Source of the DNA: Devosia sp. Root635
GTDB lineage: Bacteria > Pseudomonadota > Alphaproteobacteria > Rhizobiales > Devosiaceae
DNA length: 64,000 nt
Direction: 5' to 3'
NCBI RefSeq assembly: GCF_001427605.1
Contig: NZ_LMGZ01000022.1
Span: forward strand, 124,001 to 188,000
Every line of letters starts with the position of its first letter. The first letter of the stretch is position 1. Positions 8,514 to 16,486 of this stretch are shown piece after piece. Made by a program: the position numbers and the translations under genes. The notes under the pieces were generated by a model, which made no database searches, was not told the origin of the DNA, and saw only the letters and a program-made list of their open reading frames with translations.

Positions 8514-9118
8514 GCCACAGGCACCCACAACGGCCGCAGAAGGCGTTCCGTAGCGCTCCTGATCAGCGCCGAAGATGCCTCGGAGACGGCATAGGTCGTG
8601 GACCCCACCCCTTCAACATCCTCCTCGCGCACCATCACGCTCTGGTCGGCCAGCGGCTTCAACTGCTGCACGCCGATGATGACTGCGTGCTTGGCATTGG
8701 CCGGCATCGCCTCGGCGCTATATCCAGCGTCATATTCCACTGTCACAGCGTCAGGCGCACACTCGACGCCTGGAAAGCTGAAGCCGGGCGCGAATACCAG
8801 CGTGTCGTTGGCAGCCAGTCGATAGTACGCCCCATCAACCGTGTGCTGCTCGCCGGCACCGTCGCGGTAGAAGACATTGAGAACCGTCGAAACGGGCCCA
8901 TAGGGCAGTTTCATGCGGTGACAGAAAGCATCGGTGGCCATTGAAAGGGTCTGGAAGCCGAGGCTGTGACCAAGCCAGCCCCGAGGGCCGTCAATTTCCG
9001 CCTGCACTGCCGCAATGAGGGCGGCAATGGTCTGGTCTTCGGGGTCGTGATCGCCGGGCACGTCTCCCGGATAGACGATAGGTTCCGGACCCGCGATGAC
9101 AACGGTCTTCATGCTCAC
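8510..9118 (-). CDS. Head-tail connector (gp6-like) protein
   Basis: Encodes 202 residues from a GTG at 9118 that overlaps the upstream stop (GTGA); an ATG two codons later is also possible. It contains GPRGWLGHSLGFQTLSMATDAF and LPYGPVSTVLNVFYRDGAGEQ in outline, and a C-terminal helix (KHAVIIGVQQLKPLADQS). This is the pattern of gp6-like connector proteins that sit under the portal ring. It starts the connector-to-tail part of the late operon after two accessory structural genes. Confidence comes from pattern and gene order. Confidence 0.68.
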   Translation of the reverse strand: MSMKTVVIAGPEPIVYPGDVPGDHDPEDQTIAALIAAVQAEIDGPRGWLGHSLGFQTLSMATDAFCHRMKLPYGPVSTVLNVFYRDGAGEQHTVDGAYYRLAANDTLVFAPGFSFPGVECAPDAVTVEYDAGYSAEAMPANAKHAVIIGVQQLKPLADQSVMVREEDVEGVGSTTYAVSEASSALIRSATERLLRPLWVPVA

Positions 9119-10299
9119 GTCACCTTGGCCAGCAGCGGATAGAGATCACATTCGACGGTCGAGCCATCGCCATTGACCAGCGTCAACAGGCCCTGATCGT
9201 CGGCGGTGATCGACGCCACGGCGGGACCGGGCTCGCCCTTGATGCTCTTCCCGGGATCGCCTTTGACGGATTGTCCCGGCTGGCCGGGCTTCCCGCGCAT
9301 TGCGATCACCTGCCAGCCGTCACCGGGGCAGTCGCCGGGATCGTTGACCTTGGCGATGAAGGCACCGCCATTCAGCGCCACGATGTTGAGACGGCGATAG
9401 GTCTTGCCGGGATCGAAGGTGCCGCAGATCTCAATCTGGTCGGCATCGACGCCAGGGGAGCCTGCAGCAGCGAGGCAAATCCAGTCCTCATGACCCGGTT
9501 CGCGGCCAGTGTCTTTCGTCGCCTGCCAGAGGGCGCCCTTGTGTGTCCGGACATCGCCCTCATAGTGAACTCCATCGGACCAAGCCTTGGCGACGGGCAA
9601 TTTCCCCGGCGCGCCATCCTTCGGGACCGGCAGCGCAGAGACGGCCTTGGAGACCTGTTCCTGCACCAGAGGGGCAACGTCCTCGGCAGTTACGCTCTTG
9701 CCGTCCAGCGCCTTCGGCAGGGCCTGTACGGCGCCGGCAACCAGCGGCCCCATGATGGCGCGCAGTTCGTCAACGGTCGGCGGCAGCGCATCCTTGCCGG
9801 GCTCTGCGGGCGGAAGCTTGGAAACTTCATCCGCCACCATGCCGCGAAGCACATCAGCATCCGGCCCCCGAGGCTCAATATCGGCCACAGCCCGGGTCAC
9901 GGTCTCTTCGACCATGCGAGCAATAGCGTCCATGTCTGCATCCTTGCCAGGCGAAGCCGGTGGCAGTGCTCCCACTGCTTCGGCCACCATGGCTCGTATT
10001 TGCTCAGGATCGGCGTCCTTGCCGTTCTCTGGGGCCGGAATGCGGCCCACAGCATCGTTGATGAGGCGAGCGATCTCGGCCGGGTCGGCATCCTTGCCGT
10101 CAGCCGGCACCCGCATCTGAGCGAATGCCGCATCCACAGCAACCTTGATCGTCGCGCCGTGATCCACCGATCGCGCGGCTTCCAGTTCGCGTTCCAGATC
10201 GGCAATGCGCAGGGCAAGGGGCCGCATGGCCGACGCGACGTAATCGCGAATGGCAGGCGCCGCGCCCCTCATCAGGGCGGCGATGTCGCTATGGTTCAT
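9115..10299 (-). CDS. Collagen-like, repeat-rich phage fibre protein
   Basis: Encodes 394 residues. Residues 1-45 form a helix. Residues 50-220 hold about six copies of a roughly 30-residue unit built as GKDADPAEIARLI followed by a Val-Gly-x-x-Pro stretch, likely a trimeric helical stalk. Residues 232-270 (KAWSDGVHYEGDVRTH then ALWQATKDTGREPG) look like a small CBM5/12-type sugar-binding module. Residues about 325-350 have short Gly-x-Y collagen repeats (GKPGQPGQ, GDPGKS, GEPGPA). It lies between a terminator-like hairpin and the connector gene. Inferred role: a trimeric fibre on the head or neck that binds a polysaccharide. Confidence 0.7.
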   Translation of the reverse strand: MNHSDIAALMRGAAPAIRDYVASAMRPLALRIADLERELEAARSVDHGATIKVAVDAAFAQMRVPADGKDADPAEIARLINDAVGRIPAPENGKDADPEQIRAMVAEAVGALPPASPGKDADMDAIARMVEETVTRAVADIEPRGPDADVLRGMVADEVSKLPPAEPGKDALPPTVDELRAIMGPLVAGAVQALPKALDGKSVTAEDVAPLVQEQVSKAVSALPVPKDGAPGKLPVAKAWSDGVHYEGDVRTHKGALWQATKDTGREPGHEDWICLAAAGSPGVDADQIEICGTFDPGKTYRRLNIVALNGGAFIAKVNDPGDCPGDGWQVIAMRGKPGQPGQSVKGDPGKSIKGEPGPAVASITADDQGLLTLVNGDGSTVECDLYPLLAKVT

Positions 10300-10334
10300 G
10301 CGTCATTGCCCTTTTTCAATGGTCGGCGGCATAG

Positions 10335-10358
10335 AAAAGCCCGGCTCAGTGGCCGGGC
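10335..10358 (-). terminator. Terminator-like hairpin inside the late operon
   Basis: On the minus strand a 7-bp perfect stem (GCCCGGC / GCCGGGC) with a 6-base loop is followed by TTTTC. It lies after the SGNH hydrolase gene and before the fibre gene, so it may lower expression of the genes to its left or be passed by late antitermination. Confidence 0.6.
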
Positions 10359-10410
10359 GTGTTGGTTGTCAGATCGAGTTGGGGTGGCAGTGGATGTGAG
10401 GGTGTGGGGG

Positions 10411-11763
10411 TCAGAAAGCGGCGACCGACTCCCACGTCAGGCCAATTGTCGGCACGATACCATTGCGAACAGCATTCGGGGCCGTGCCGCCAATGGACTG
10501 CGGAGGATCGGCCATCTTGCTACGGAAGAGCATTCCGCCCCCCTGAAATTCGCCAGCGTCGAGCCTTTCGACTGCGTCAATCGAAAGTGGTACGTTCCAC
10601 AGGGCCAGATCAGCGAAGGAATATCCAACCGCCGCGAGCGTGGTGCCAACGAGGGCGCTCCCGAATACGAACTGCGTCACGTCCGCAGGGGTGGTGAACG
10701 AACCAGAGCCAATCAACGCCCCGTCCAAATAGAGCGCGGCTTCATTGGTCAGGCGGTTGTATGTCACCGTCAGACGGCGGGCAGTGTCGTCTGCTGAAGG
10801 CGTGTAGCCCGTGGTCACAAGATTGGTGTTGGTCGTGCCTTCGGTGAACTGCAACACGCCGCTGGGGTTGCGGACACGCCCCTGCTGGGCGGACGGAGCC
10901 AGGGCCATGAAAGCGCGAGACGTAGCCCCGCCGCTCGCAACACCCTTCAATTTGAACGAAAAAGTATATGACTTCTGGGCGTTGTGTGGCGCAACGAGGA
11001 TAGCCCCGCCGAGATTGTCTACGACGCGCCAAGCGCCTGCGGCAACGTCAGCTTCCGGCCCAAGAGCTTGCCCACCGAGGAATATTCCAAGGTCGATTGC
11101 AGCGAACATTGCCGCATACCCCGCATCGTTGGGGTGTAGACCATCAACGTCATAGGTGCCAGGGCTGATGAAGTTGCCGGTGCCATCATCCAGCGTGCTC
11201 ATATGATCGACACGATGGTGTCCGAGAGCGTCAAGGTCGCGGTTCAGTTGCAGCATATCAGCGTATTGCTGGGCGGTCGGCGCATCAGCAACGTAGCCGC
11301 CACGCAATACCGGGACCGCGCCGATGGCCTGGCACTTCGCGATCAGTGCCAGGGTGTTGTTGTAGGTGGTTGTCGTGTTGTAACTGTCGTTCTTGACGTG
11401 GTTGCAGATGATGACATGAGAGGGCCGGTGCGGCGTAACATCGGTATCGAAGCGAGCTAGTGCATTCGCGGTGCCCGTTCCTGCGATAGACCGGTTGATA
11501 ACGGTCCAGTCCGCGTCCTCGGCCTTCAGCGCCGCGCTGAGCAGTCCTGCCCAGCTCGTCGCCGGGGATGCCCAATCAGGTCCGGTAGGGTCGCCGGTAT
11601 ACGTAGAGGCCCCCTGCCCCCCGCCATTGCTCGATCCAAGCACAACGATTGTCTTAGCGGCCACCCCCCCACCCCTTCTTAGGGCGAGTGCATCCAGTCC
11701 TTCAGCTACAGGCCATGTAACAGGCCTGGTAATGGGCTGGACGATGCTAGGCACTGAAGACAC
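10411..11763 (-). CDS. Virion-associated SGNH/GDSL hydrolase with LamG-like domain
   Basis: Encodes 450 residues from a GTG overlapping the end of the preceding gene. Residues 35-235 are an SGNH hydrolase: block I is VVLGSSNGGG with the nucleophile Ser, a later Asn/Gly block is near CNHVKND, and block V is DGLHPNDAGY, giving the Asp-x-x-His pair. The C-terminal 200 residues (YTFSFKLKG, LTVTYNRLTNEAALYLDGALIG) look like a concanavalin/LamG-type sugar-binding fold. Such enzymes deacetylate or cleave esters on surface polysaccharide. The location between the portal and connector genes is unusual and suggests a head or neck appendage. Confidence 0.75.
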   Translation of the reverse strand: MSSVPSIVQPITRPVTWPVAEGLDALALRRGGGVAAKTIVVLGSSNGGGQGASTYTGDPTGPDWASPATSWAGLLSAALKAEDADWTVINRSIAGTGTANALARFDTDVTPHRPSHVIICNHVKNDSYNTTTTYNNTLALIAKCQAIGAVPVLRGGYVADAPTAQQYADMLQLNRDLDALGHHRVDHMSTLDDGTGNFISPGTYDVDGLHPNDAGYAAMFAAIDLGIFLGGQALGPEADVAAGAWRVVDNLGGAILVAPHNAQKSYTFSFKLKGVASGGATSRAFMALAPSAQQGRVRNPSGVLQFTEGTTNTNLVTTGYTPSADDTARRLTVTYNRLTNEAALYLDGALIGSGSFTTPADVTQFVFGSALVGTTLAAVGYSFADLALWNVPLSIDAVERLDAGEFQGGGMLFRSKMADPPQSIGGTAPNAVRNGIVPTIGLTWESVAAF

Positions 11764-12022
11764 CGCAGGAGGCGCCTGCTTCGCGCGCGAAGCGATAGGT
11801 GCCGGGAGCCGCTATAAAGACGCCGGGCTTCCTGCTGCCGTTCAAAGTATCGACCAGAAAATATTCGCCCGCGTCATCTTTCAGTTGGATCTCAACGCGT
11901 GCCCGATCAGACACGCGAGTACCCGCCGCATCCTTAAGAGCAACGGTGAGGCCGTCGGCAGTCACCGTCACATCGGAAGAATTGGCCGCCGTTGTGCCCA
12001 CAGCAAGAATCTCGGTCGCCAT
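11747..12022 (-). CDS. Small phage protein, likely structural
   Basis: Encodes 91 residues directly after the portal gene. The sequence is beta-rich (SSDVTVTADGLTVALKDAAG, RARVEIQLKDDAGEYFLV) and ends GVFIAAPGTYRFAREAG. There are no membrane segments and no cysteine motif. It resembles the small Ig-like or jelly-roll decoration proteins that phages place beside portal or fibre genes, but no family is recognised. It overlaps the following hydrolase gene by 17 bases, so the two are probably made together. Confidence 0.5.
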   Translation of the reverse strand: MATEILAVGTTAANSSDVTVTADGLTVALKDAAGTRVSDRARVEIQLKDDAGEYFLVDTLNGSRKPGVFIAAPGTYRFAREAGASCGVFSA

Positions 12023-12024
12023 GC

Positions 12025-13425
12025 TCAGCGCTCCATATGTTCGATCATGAGGGGCGGCTCCATTTCGGCAAACTCGGCATAGAGGAACGCCTTGGCAGCA
12101 GCGCCCTTCTCCTCATCCGACATGTCCGGCGCCTCGTCGTCATTGGCCGGCGCCGGGATTTCCGCTGAGGGCTTTGCCGCCTCTTCCGCGCGAAGTTTCC
12201 CAGCCATGCTCAGCGGGATGTCCTGCATTTGGACATAGAGCTCGTCGCCACCAGTCTTCTTTCCCTGCCCGACCATGGCTCGAGCCTCATTGGTGGTCAG
12301 CACTTTGCCTGCGCCGGCCGCCAGCGCATCCATCATTTCCTTGAACGAGGACCGCAGGAGAGCATTGGTGTCGAATTCCAGATACTCGTCGGGCATGCCC
12401 TTGAGCCTGAACAGAAGCCCGAATGCCTCTTCGATGTGGTTCAGCGCAAACCCAAGGCCGGTCGACTTCCATGCAGACATAAGGGCTTCGGTCGACGCAA
12501 ACGGCGTGCCGCCGATGCCGAGAATTTGCAGCGGCATGCGGAAGGCCAAGGCGATGTTCTGGTCGCTCATCTTGAGCATGTCGGCCAGCGTGTTGTCTTT
12601 GGGCGACGTGTTTACCGGCTTCGCCTTGAGCCCCCAGGCCAAGATTGGCGTGCCGCCGGCATTTTCGCCCTGCGTCTGCTCATCCCAACGTGCGCGAAGC
12701 TGGTCCGTTTGCTCCTTGGTGAGCGTCTGATCGGTTTCCAGCATGAACGACGGACGGGCCTGGTTCAGGTAGAACGCCACCTGCTGGTTCATAGCAGCGC
12801 CGCTCAGCGCCTGGTCGAGGGCGACCGCCAATATCGGGCTTTCGCCTTTCAACGGGTGCCGGCGCGAGGTGAGGCGCACGTGCAGCACGTCGCGAGCGGG
12901 CACCGGAGCCGATAGGTCAAACCGGCTTTCGGCAATCTCGTTGCCGCTCAGCGAGTAGAAGATCGACCCGTCGGTCCCGACATAGGGATAGCCGTTCCGC
13001 ATCCGGTGCAACTCGATGATCTCATTGCGATCATTGCGCACGGCATAGGCAAAACCCTCACCGGCCCGATACAGGCGATCGGTCAGGTTCAATAGAAAGT
13101 CCGACATTGACTCGTAGTCGTTCGGCCGCTTCAGAACACGCGACAATGCCGACGTGGAGATCAACTCGCGCCCGCCATCTGGCAGCATTTTCCAATGGCC
13201 GCCGGGGCACATCGCGACTGTCTGCGAATATGCGGAGACACATGCCTCCACCATCGCGCCGCTTTGGCCATATTGGCTCAGACCTGACCCCATCTGCCAC
13301 CAGTTGAGGAACTTGCCCGCTGATGCCGACAGCCACCCACCATCCAGCGCATAGGGGCCGGGGCGGTACTCGCCTTCGGCAGCCTTTGCCTTGCTGCCGC
13401 CGAAGATGCGGCTCCAGATGCCCAT
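12025..13425 (-). CDS. Phage portal protein (HK97 family)
   Basis: Encodes 466 residues, the usual portal size. Recognisable stretches are SGAMVEACVSAYSQTVAMCPGG, YAVRNDRNEIIELHRM, ARDVLHVRLTSRRHPLKGESP and FRMPLQILGIGGTPFAS in outline, followed by the long C-terminal stem and a variable acidic tail. It forms the twelve-fold channel through which DNA is packaged. Unusually, it lies after the capsid and decoration genes, whereas most HK97-type phages place the portal between terminase and protease. The start follows the stop of the upstream small gene by three bases. Confidence 0.9.
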   Translation of the reverse strand: MGIWSRIFGGSKAKAAEGEYRPGPYALDGGWLSASAGKFLNWWQMGSGLSQYGQSGAMVEACVSAYSQTVAMCPGGHWKMLPDGGRELISTSALSRVLKRPNDYESMSDFLLNLTDRLYRAGEGFAYAVRNDRNEIIELHRMRNGYPYVGTDGSIFYSLSGNEIAESRFDLSAPVPARDVLHVRLTSRRHPLKGESPILAVALDQALSGAAMNQQVAFYLNQARPSFMLETDQTLTKEQTDQLRARWDEQTQGENAGGTPILAWGLKAKPVNTSPKDNTLADMLKMSDQNIALAFRMPLQILGIGGTPFASTEALMSAWKSTGLGFALNHIEEAFGLLFRLKGMPDEYLEFDTNALLRSSFKEMMDALAAGAGKVLTTNEARAMVGQGKKTGGDELYVQMQDIPLSMAGKLRAEEAAKPSAEIPAPANDDEAPDMSDEEKGAAAKAFLYAEFAEMEPPLMIEHMER

Positions 13426-13428
13426 GGA

Positions 13429-13704
13429 TCAGCGCCGGGTCTTGGTCTGGCGGGTCTTGTAGCCCTGCCTTGGCTTTTCAGCCTGCATGTCCTTCGGCTT
13501 CGCGGGCGGCGTGGCATTGGCGGTCGCGGGCGGCGTCCGTTTGCGGTGCGTATCGACCTCCACTGCGCGCGAGCGAGGGCCATGCGGGGCATACGCCACC
13601 ACACGGCCATCCTCGTGGCGGAGAATACCATCATCGCCGGACGAGACATCGCGGGGGTCACCCATCGAGCCGTCTTCCATGACGTACCAGGTTTCAGTGG
13701 CCAT
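13429..13704 (-). CDS. Small basic phage protein of unknown role
   Basis: Encodes 91 residues between the decoration genes and the portal gene. It begins MATETWYVMEDGSMGDPRDV and has HEDGRVVAYAPHGPRSRAVEVD in outline, then a Pro/Ala/Lys/Arg-rich tail (PPATANATPPAKPKDMQAEK). The N-terminal half is likely a small beta fold and the tail is disordered and basic. Nothing in the sequence shows an activity. Its position suggests a minor head component or assembly factor. Confidence 0.5.
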   Translation of the reverse strand: MATETWYVMEDGSMGDPRDVSSGDDGILRHEDGRVVAYAPHGPRSRAVEVDTHRKRTPPATANATPPAKPKDMQAEKPRQGYKTRQTKTRR

Positions 13705-13730
13705 GATGTCTCTCCTGCCGTTGCATCGGG

Positions 13731-14108
13731 TCAGCGATCCGAAGTCGTGATGACGAAGGTGCCGGAATGCGTGTCGCCGCCAGCCGCGATCACGATCTTC
13801 ACGCGGTCGCGTCCGAGGGCGATACGGTCATTGACCGCCGTGCCGCTGCCCGCATAGAGAGCAGCAACGCCTGCCGTCGAATGGGTCGGGGCGCGGGGGC
13901 GCACCGTCTCCGACGCATTGATGTTCGTATCGGTCCAGATATTTTCGCCGGTCGCCTCGGCCGTGATGGTAAAATCGACACCATCGGTGAAGTCGTCCTT
14001 CACGTACTGGACGGATTCGATGTAGCCCGAGATATAGGGGCTGTAGACGGTCGCCGAGCCATCGGAGGCGGTGATGGCCGGAACGGTGTGCTTGCGGGTC
14101 TTGGCCAT
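13731..14108 (-). CDS. Head decoration-like protein, copy 2
   Basis: Encodes 125 residues. It is clearly a paralogue of the gene just upstream: both share SVQYVKDDF / SIRYVKDDF, a TGENIWTDTN / TGETLWSEEN stretch, THSTAG, AALYA, GTAVND, IALG and DRVKIVIA, followed by a Ser-Gly-Thr-Phe beta strand at the end. The small all-beta character and position right after the capsid gene suggest capsid-surface decoration. The divergence between the copies is considerable, so the duplication is not recent. No family name is certain. Confidence 0.6.
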   Translation of the reverse strand: MAKTRKHTVPAITASDGSATVYSPYISGYIESVQYVKDDFTDGVDFTITAEATGENIWTDTNINASETVRPRAPTHSTAGVAALYAGSGTAVNDRIALGRDRVKIVIAAGGDTHSGTFVITTSDR

Positions 14109-14114
14109 GTTCGA

Positions 14115-14486
14115 TCACCCGTCGATCGTGATGTGGAAGGTGCCGGAGGTGGCATTGCCGCCATTGGCGATCACGATCTTCACGCGATCCTGGCCGAGGG
14201 CGATCTTGTCATTGACCGCCGTGCCGGCAGCGGCATAGAGCGCAGCGGCGCCGGCTGTGGAATGGGTCGCGGCGCGCGGATGGCGCGTAGCCGATGCCGT
14301 GACGTTTTCTTCCGACCACAGGGTTTCGCCGGTATCTTCGGCAGTCAGAACGAAGTCGACCGTATCGGCGAAGTCGTCCTTCACGTAGCGGATCGAGACG
14401 AGCTTACCCGAAAGGACCGGGCTATAGACTTCGGCCGCGCCACCAGACGAAAGGGTGACCGGCACGACGAAGCGGCGAATTGCCAT
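14115..14486 (-). CDS. Head decoration-like protein, copy 1
   Basis: Encodes 123 residues and starts MAIRRFVVPVTLSSGGAAEV. It is the first gene after the capsid gene and its terminator-like hairpin. It shares the YVKDDF, THSTAG, GTAVND and RVKIVIA landmarks with its neighbour to the left. The sequence is almost entirely beta-strand-like with little charge in the core, as in small capsid-stabilising proteins. Two tandem paralogues could occupy different sites on the capsid or form a hetero-oligomer. Assignment is from location, size and duplication. Confidence 0.62.
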   Translation of the reverse strand: MAIRRFVVPVTLSSGGAAEVYSPVLSGKLVSIRYVKDDFADTVDFVLTAEDTGETLWSEENVTASATRHPRAATHSTAGAAALYAAAGTAVNDKIALGQDRVKIVIANGGNATSGTFHITIDG

Positions 14487-14521
14487 GATGTTTTCTCCCG
14501 CAGACTTGCCTGCACATGGTT

Positions 14522-14554
14522 CAAAAGAAAGCGCGGGGCCGTCATTGGCCCCGC
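14522..14554 (-). terminator. Terminator-like hairpin after the capsid gene
   Basis: On the minus strand an 8-bp perfect stem (GCGGGGCC / GGCCCCGC) with a 6-base loop is followed by GCTTTCTTTT. It lies 23 bases past the capsid stop. Partial termination here would favour capsid mRNA over downstream genes, and the hairpin could also stabilise the 3' end. Confidence 0.65.
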
Positions 14555-14576
14555 GTCAGAAATTGGCTCCAGGGAA

Positions 14577-16472
14577 CTACCAGGTAGTGCCGTCGATCCA
14601 GGACACCATTCCGTCGCGGACCATCTTCCAGTTGGTGTCCATGACCATGCGGACGCCCATGGAGTCGGTCTGGAAGAACGAACGGACCGGCGCAGCCACG
14701 GTATTGGGCGAGCCGGCGGCGCTGATCGGCAGCGGTGTGCTGTCTTCCATGTGGATGGTGGCCTGCGTGCTGATCTCGAAGTCCGGCGCATCGCCAAGGG
14801 CGGTGGCCAGGTCCTCGGTCCGCACAGCTACAAGCCGGGCAGCCGTGGCGTGCGTCGACTCCATCAGCGACACGCGGGCGCCGATCTTGCCAAACCAGTC
14901 ACCAAGTTTCCCGTCCGGCCCGACCATCAGGTCAAGGCTGAGGCCCTGCGTCGGGTTCATGATGACCGTGATGCCGTCGGCGGCATTGGCAGCGATGAAT
15001 GGTGCCAGCAGCGTCTTGAAGTCGTTGATCACCGCCTCATAGTCGCCACCGCCGTAGCCGGATGCCGTGGCGGCAACGCCGTAGAGCAAGCCGGCAGGAC
15101 GGACCGAATCCCCGGCCACAGCATCGAGCAGATGCGAGTCCAGGATCGCGGCCGTATCGGCGATGATGCGGCGCCGGACCAGCTGCTCGAGGTTCGGCGT
15201 GCTGCGCTTGGCAGCTTCGCGGGAGAACGGAATGATCACGCCCATCTTGCGATTGGTCATCGTGGTGGATGTGGTCGTGATCCGACCGACGCGCATCGGG
15301 GAGCCTTCGGCGAAGAAGGAGCCGTTCGCGCCGCCGGCACTGACGCCGGGAATGTAGGCGGTGCCGGCCTGGTCGAAGTTCATGCCCATGCCGCGTGCGC
15401 GAAGGCCCGGGAAGATGGACTTACCGTCGAGTGCGTCGATGAAACCCTGGTAGCTGGTCTGCTGCAGGTCATCGACGAAGTGGCTACCGGTCGTGGTGCC
15501 CAGCGGCGCCGCCGCCTTGGCGATCGCCGCAGTCGCTTCGTGGCCCGGATAGCGCTCTTCGAGAACCTTATCCATGTCCTTTTCGCCGAAATGGGAGATG
15601 CCGCGCACCACAGCCTTGCGAACCAGCAGATCGAGCGGAGCAATTTCCTTCTGAGGGAAGCCCAGCGGCCGGCGGGCGACATTCGGGGCGGCGACGGCGC
15701 CCTTGACGGCATTGACACCAATCTTGGCCTCGGACGCCTTCAAGTTGGTCACGGTGCGTTCCAGGGTTTCGATTTCCCCATTGAGGGATTCGACGGCATC
15801 GTTGTCGATGTCATCGGAGCTGGTGAGCTCCACCAGCTTGTCGCGCTTGGCGACGAGTTCATTTTCCGCATCTTCGATGCGCTTTGCGAGCGTGCTCATG
15901 TTCGAGCCTTTCGATTTGGGTGGTTTCGATGTGGAGACGGCGTGCTTGCCGGGGGTAGACACATCCCGCCGCCTCACATCGGCTTGCTCGCCGAAGGCCA
16001 GGGACATGATTTCGTCGGACAGACCCAGCGCCTTGGCCTTAGCCAGGGCGGACGGGTTCGCCGGAATGGAAACGAGGGAGCATTCGAGCAACTGCTGCTT
16101 GGTGTAGCGCGAGCCGCCCCATGGGTCTTTCGGGTCGATTGCCTCCCACTCGACGGGGGCAAATCCGACGGAAACTGCGCGCAGGATGCCCTGCTCAAGC
16201 AGCCCGATCAGTTCATCGATTCTCGCGCTGGTGCCGCGCGCCGCCAGTTTCAGTCGGCCAATCAGCTTGCCGCCCTCGACCCTAACGTTCTCCCAACTAC
16301 CGATGGGGAACGAACTGGAGTGGCCGAACAACGCGATTGGGTTGTTCTTGAAGTTGGTGAGGTCCCAGCCGGACGGTTCGACGATATCGCCGTATCGATC
16401 GACCGTTCCATCGGACAAAATGAAGTCCATGCCCTCGCCCTTGCTGGCGAGAACCTTGAAAATCGGTTCCAT
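14577..16472 (-). CDS. HK97-type prohead protease fused to major capsid protein
   Basis: One frame of 631 residues. Residues 1-165 are a U35/S78-type prohead protease: DRYGDIVEPSGWDL, NPIALFGHS with candidate His51, and LLECSLVSIPANP with candidate Ser132. Residues 192-285 form a charged coiled coil (STLAKRIEDAENELVAKRDK) like the HK97 delta scaffold domain. The rest is an HK97-fold capsid (ATAAIAKAAAPLGTTTGSHF, YIPGVSAGG, KMGVIIPFSREA). An internal ATG at 15899 (Met192), with AAAGG eight bases upstream, could give free capsid precursor of 440 residues. In most relatives protease and capsid are separate genes. It follows the large terminase gene with a 14-base gap. Confidence 0.88.
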   Translation of the reverse strand: MEPIFKVLASKGEGMDFILSDGTVDRYGDIVEPSGWDLTNFKNNPIALFGHSSSFPIGSWENVRVEGGKLIGRLKLAARGTSARIDELIGLLEQGILRAVSVGFAPVEWEAIDPKDPWGGSRYTKQQLLECSLVSIPANPSALAKAKALGLSDEIMSLAFGEQADVRRRDVSTPGKHAVSTSKPPKSKGSNMSTLAKRIEDAENELVAKRDKLVELTSSDDIDNDAVESLNGEIETLERTVTNLKASEAKIGVNAVKGAVAAPNVARRPLGFPQKEIAPLDLLVRKAVVRGISHFGEKDMDKVLEERYPGHEATAAIAKAAAPLGTTTGSHFVDDLQQTSYQGFIDALDGKSIFPGLRARGMGMNFDQAGTAYIPGVSAGGANGSFFAEGSPMRVGRITTTSTTMTNRKMGVIIPFSREAAKRSTPNLEQLVRRRIIADTAAILDSHLLDAVAGDSVRPAGLLYGVAATASGYGGGDYEAVINDFKTLLAPFIAANAADGITVIMNPTQGLSLDLMVGPDGKLGDWFGKIGARVSLMESTHATAARLVAVRTEDLATALGDAPDFEISTQATIHMEDSTPLPISAAGSPNTVAAPVRSFFQTDSMGVRMVMDTNWKMVRDGMVSWIDGTTW

Positions 16473-16486
16473 TCGTTTTCTCCTGA

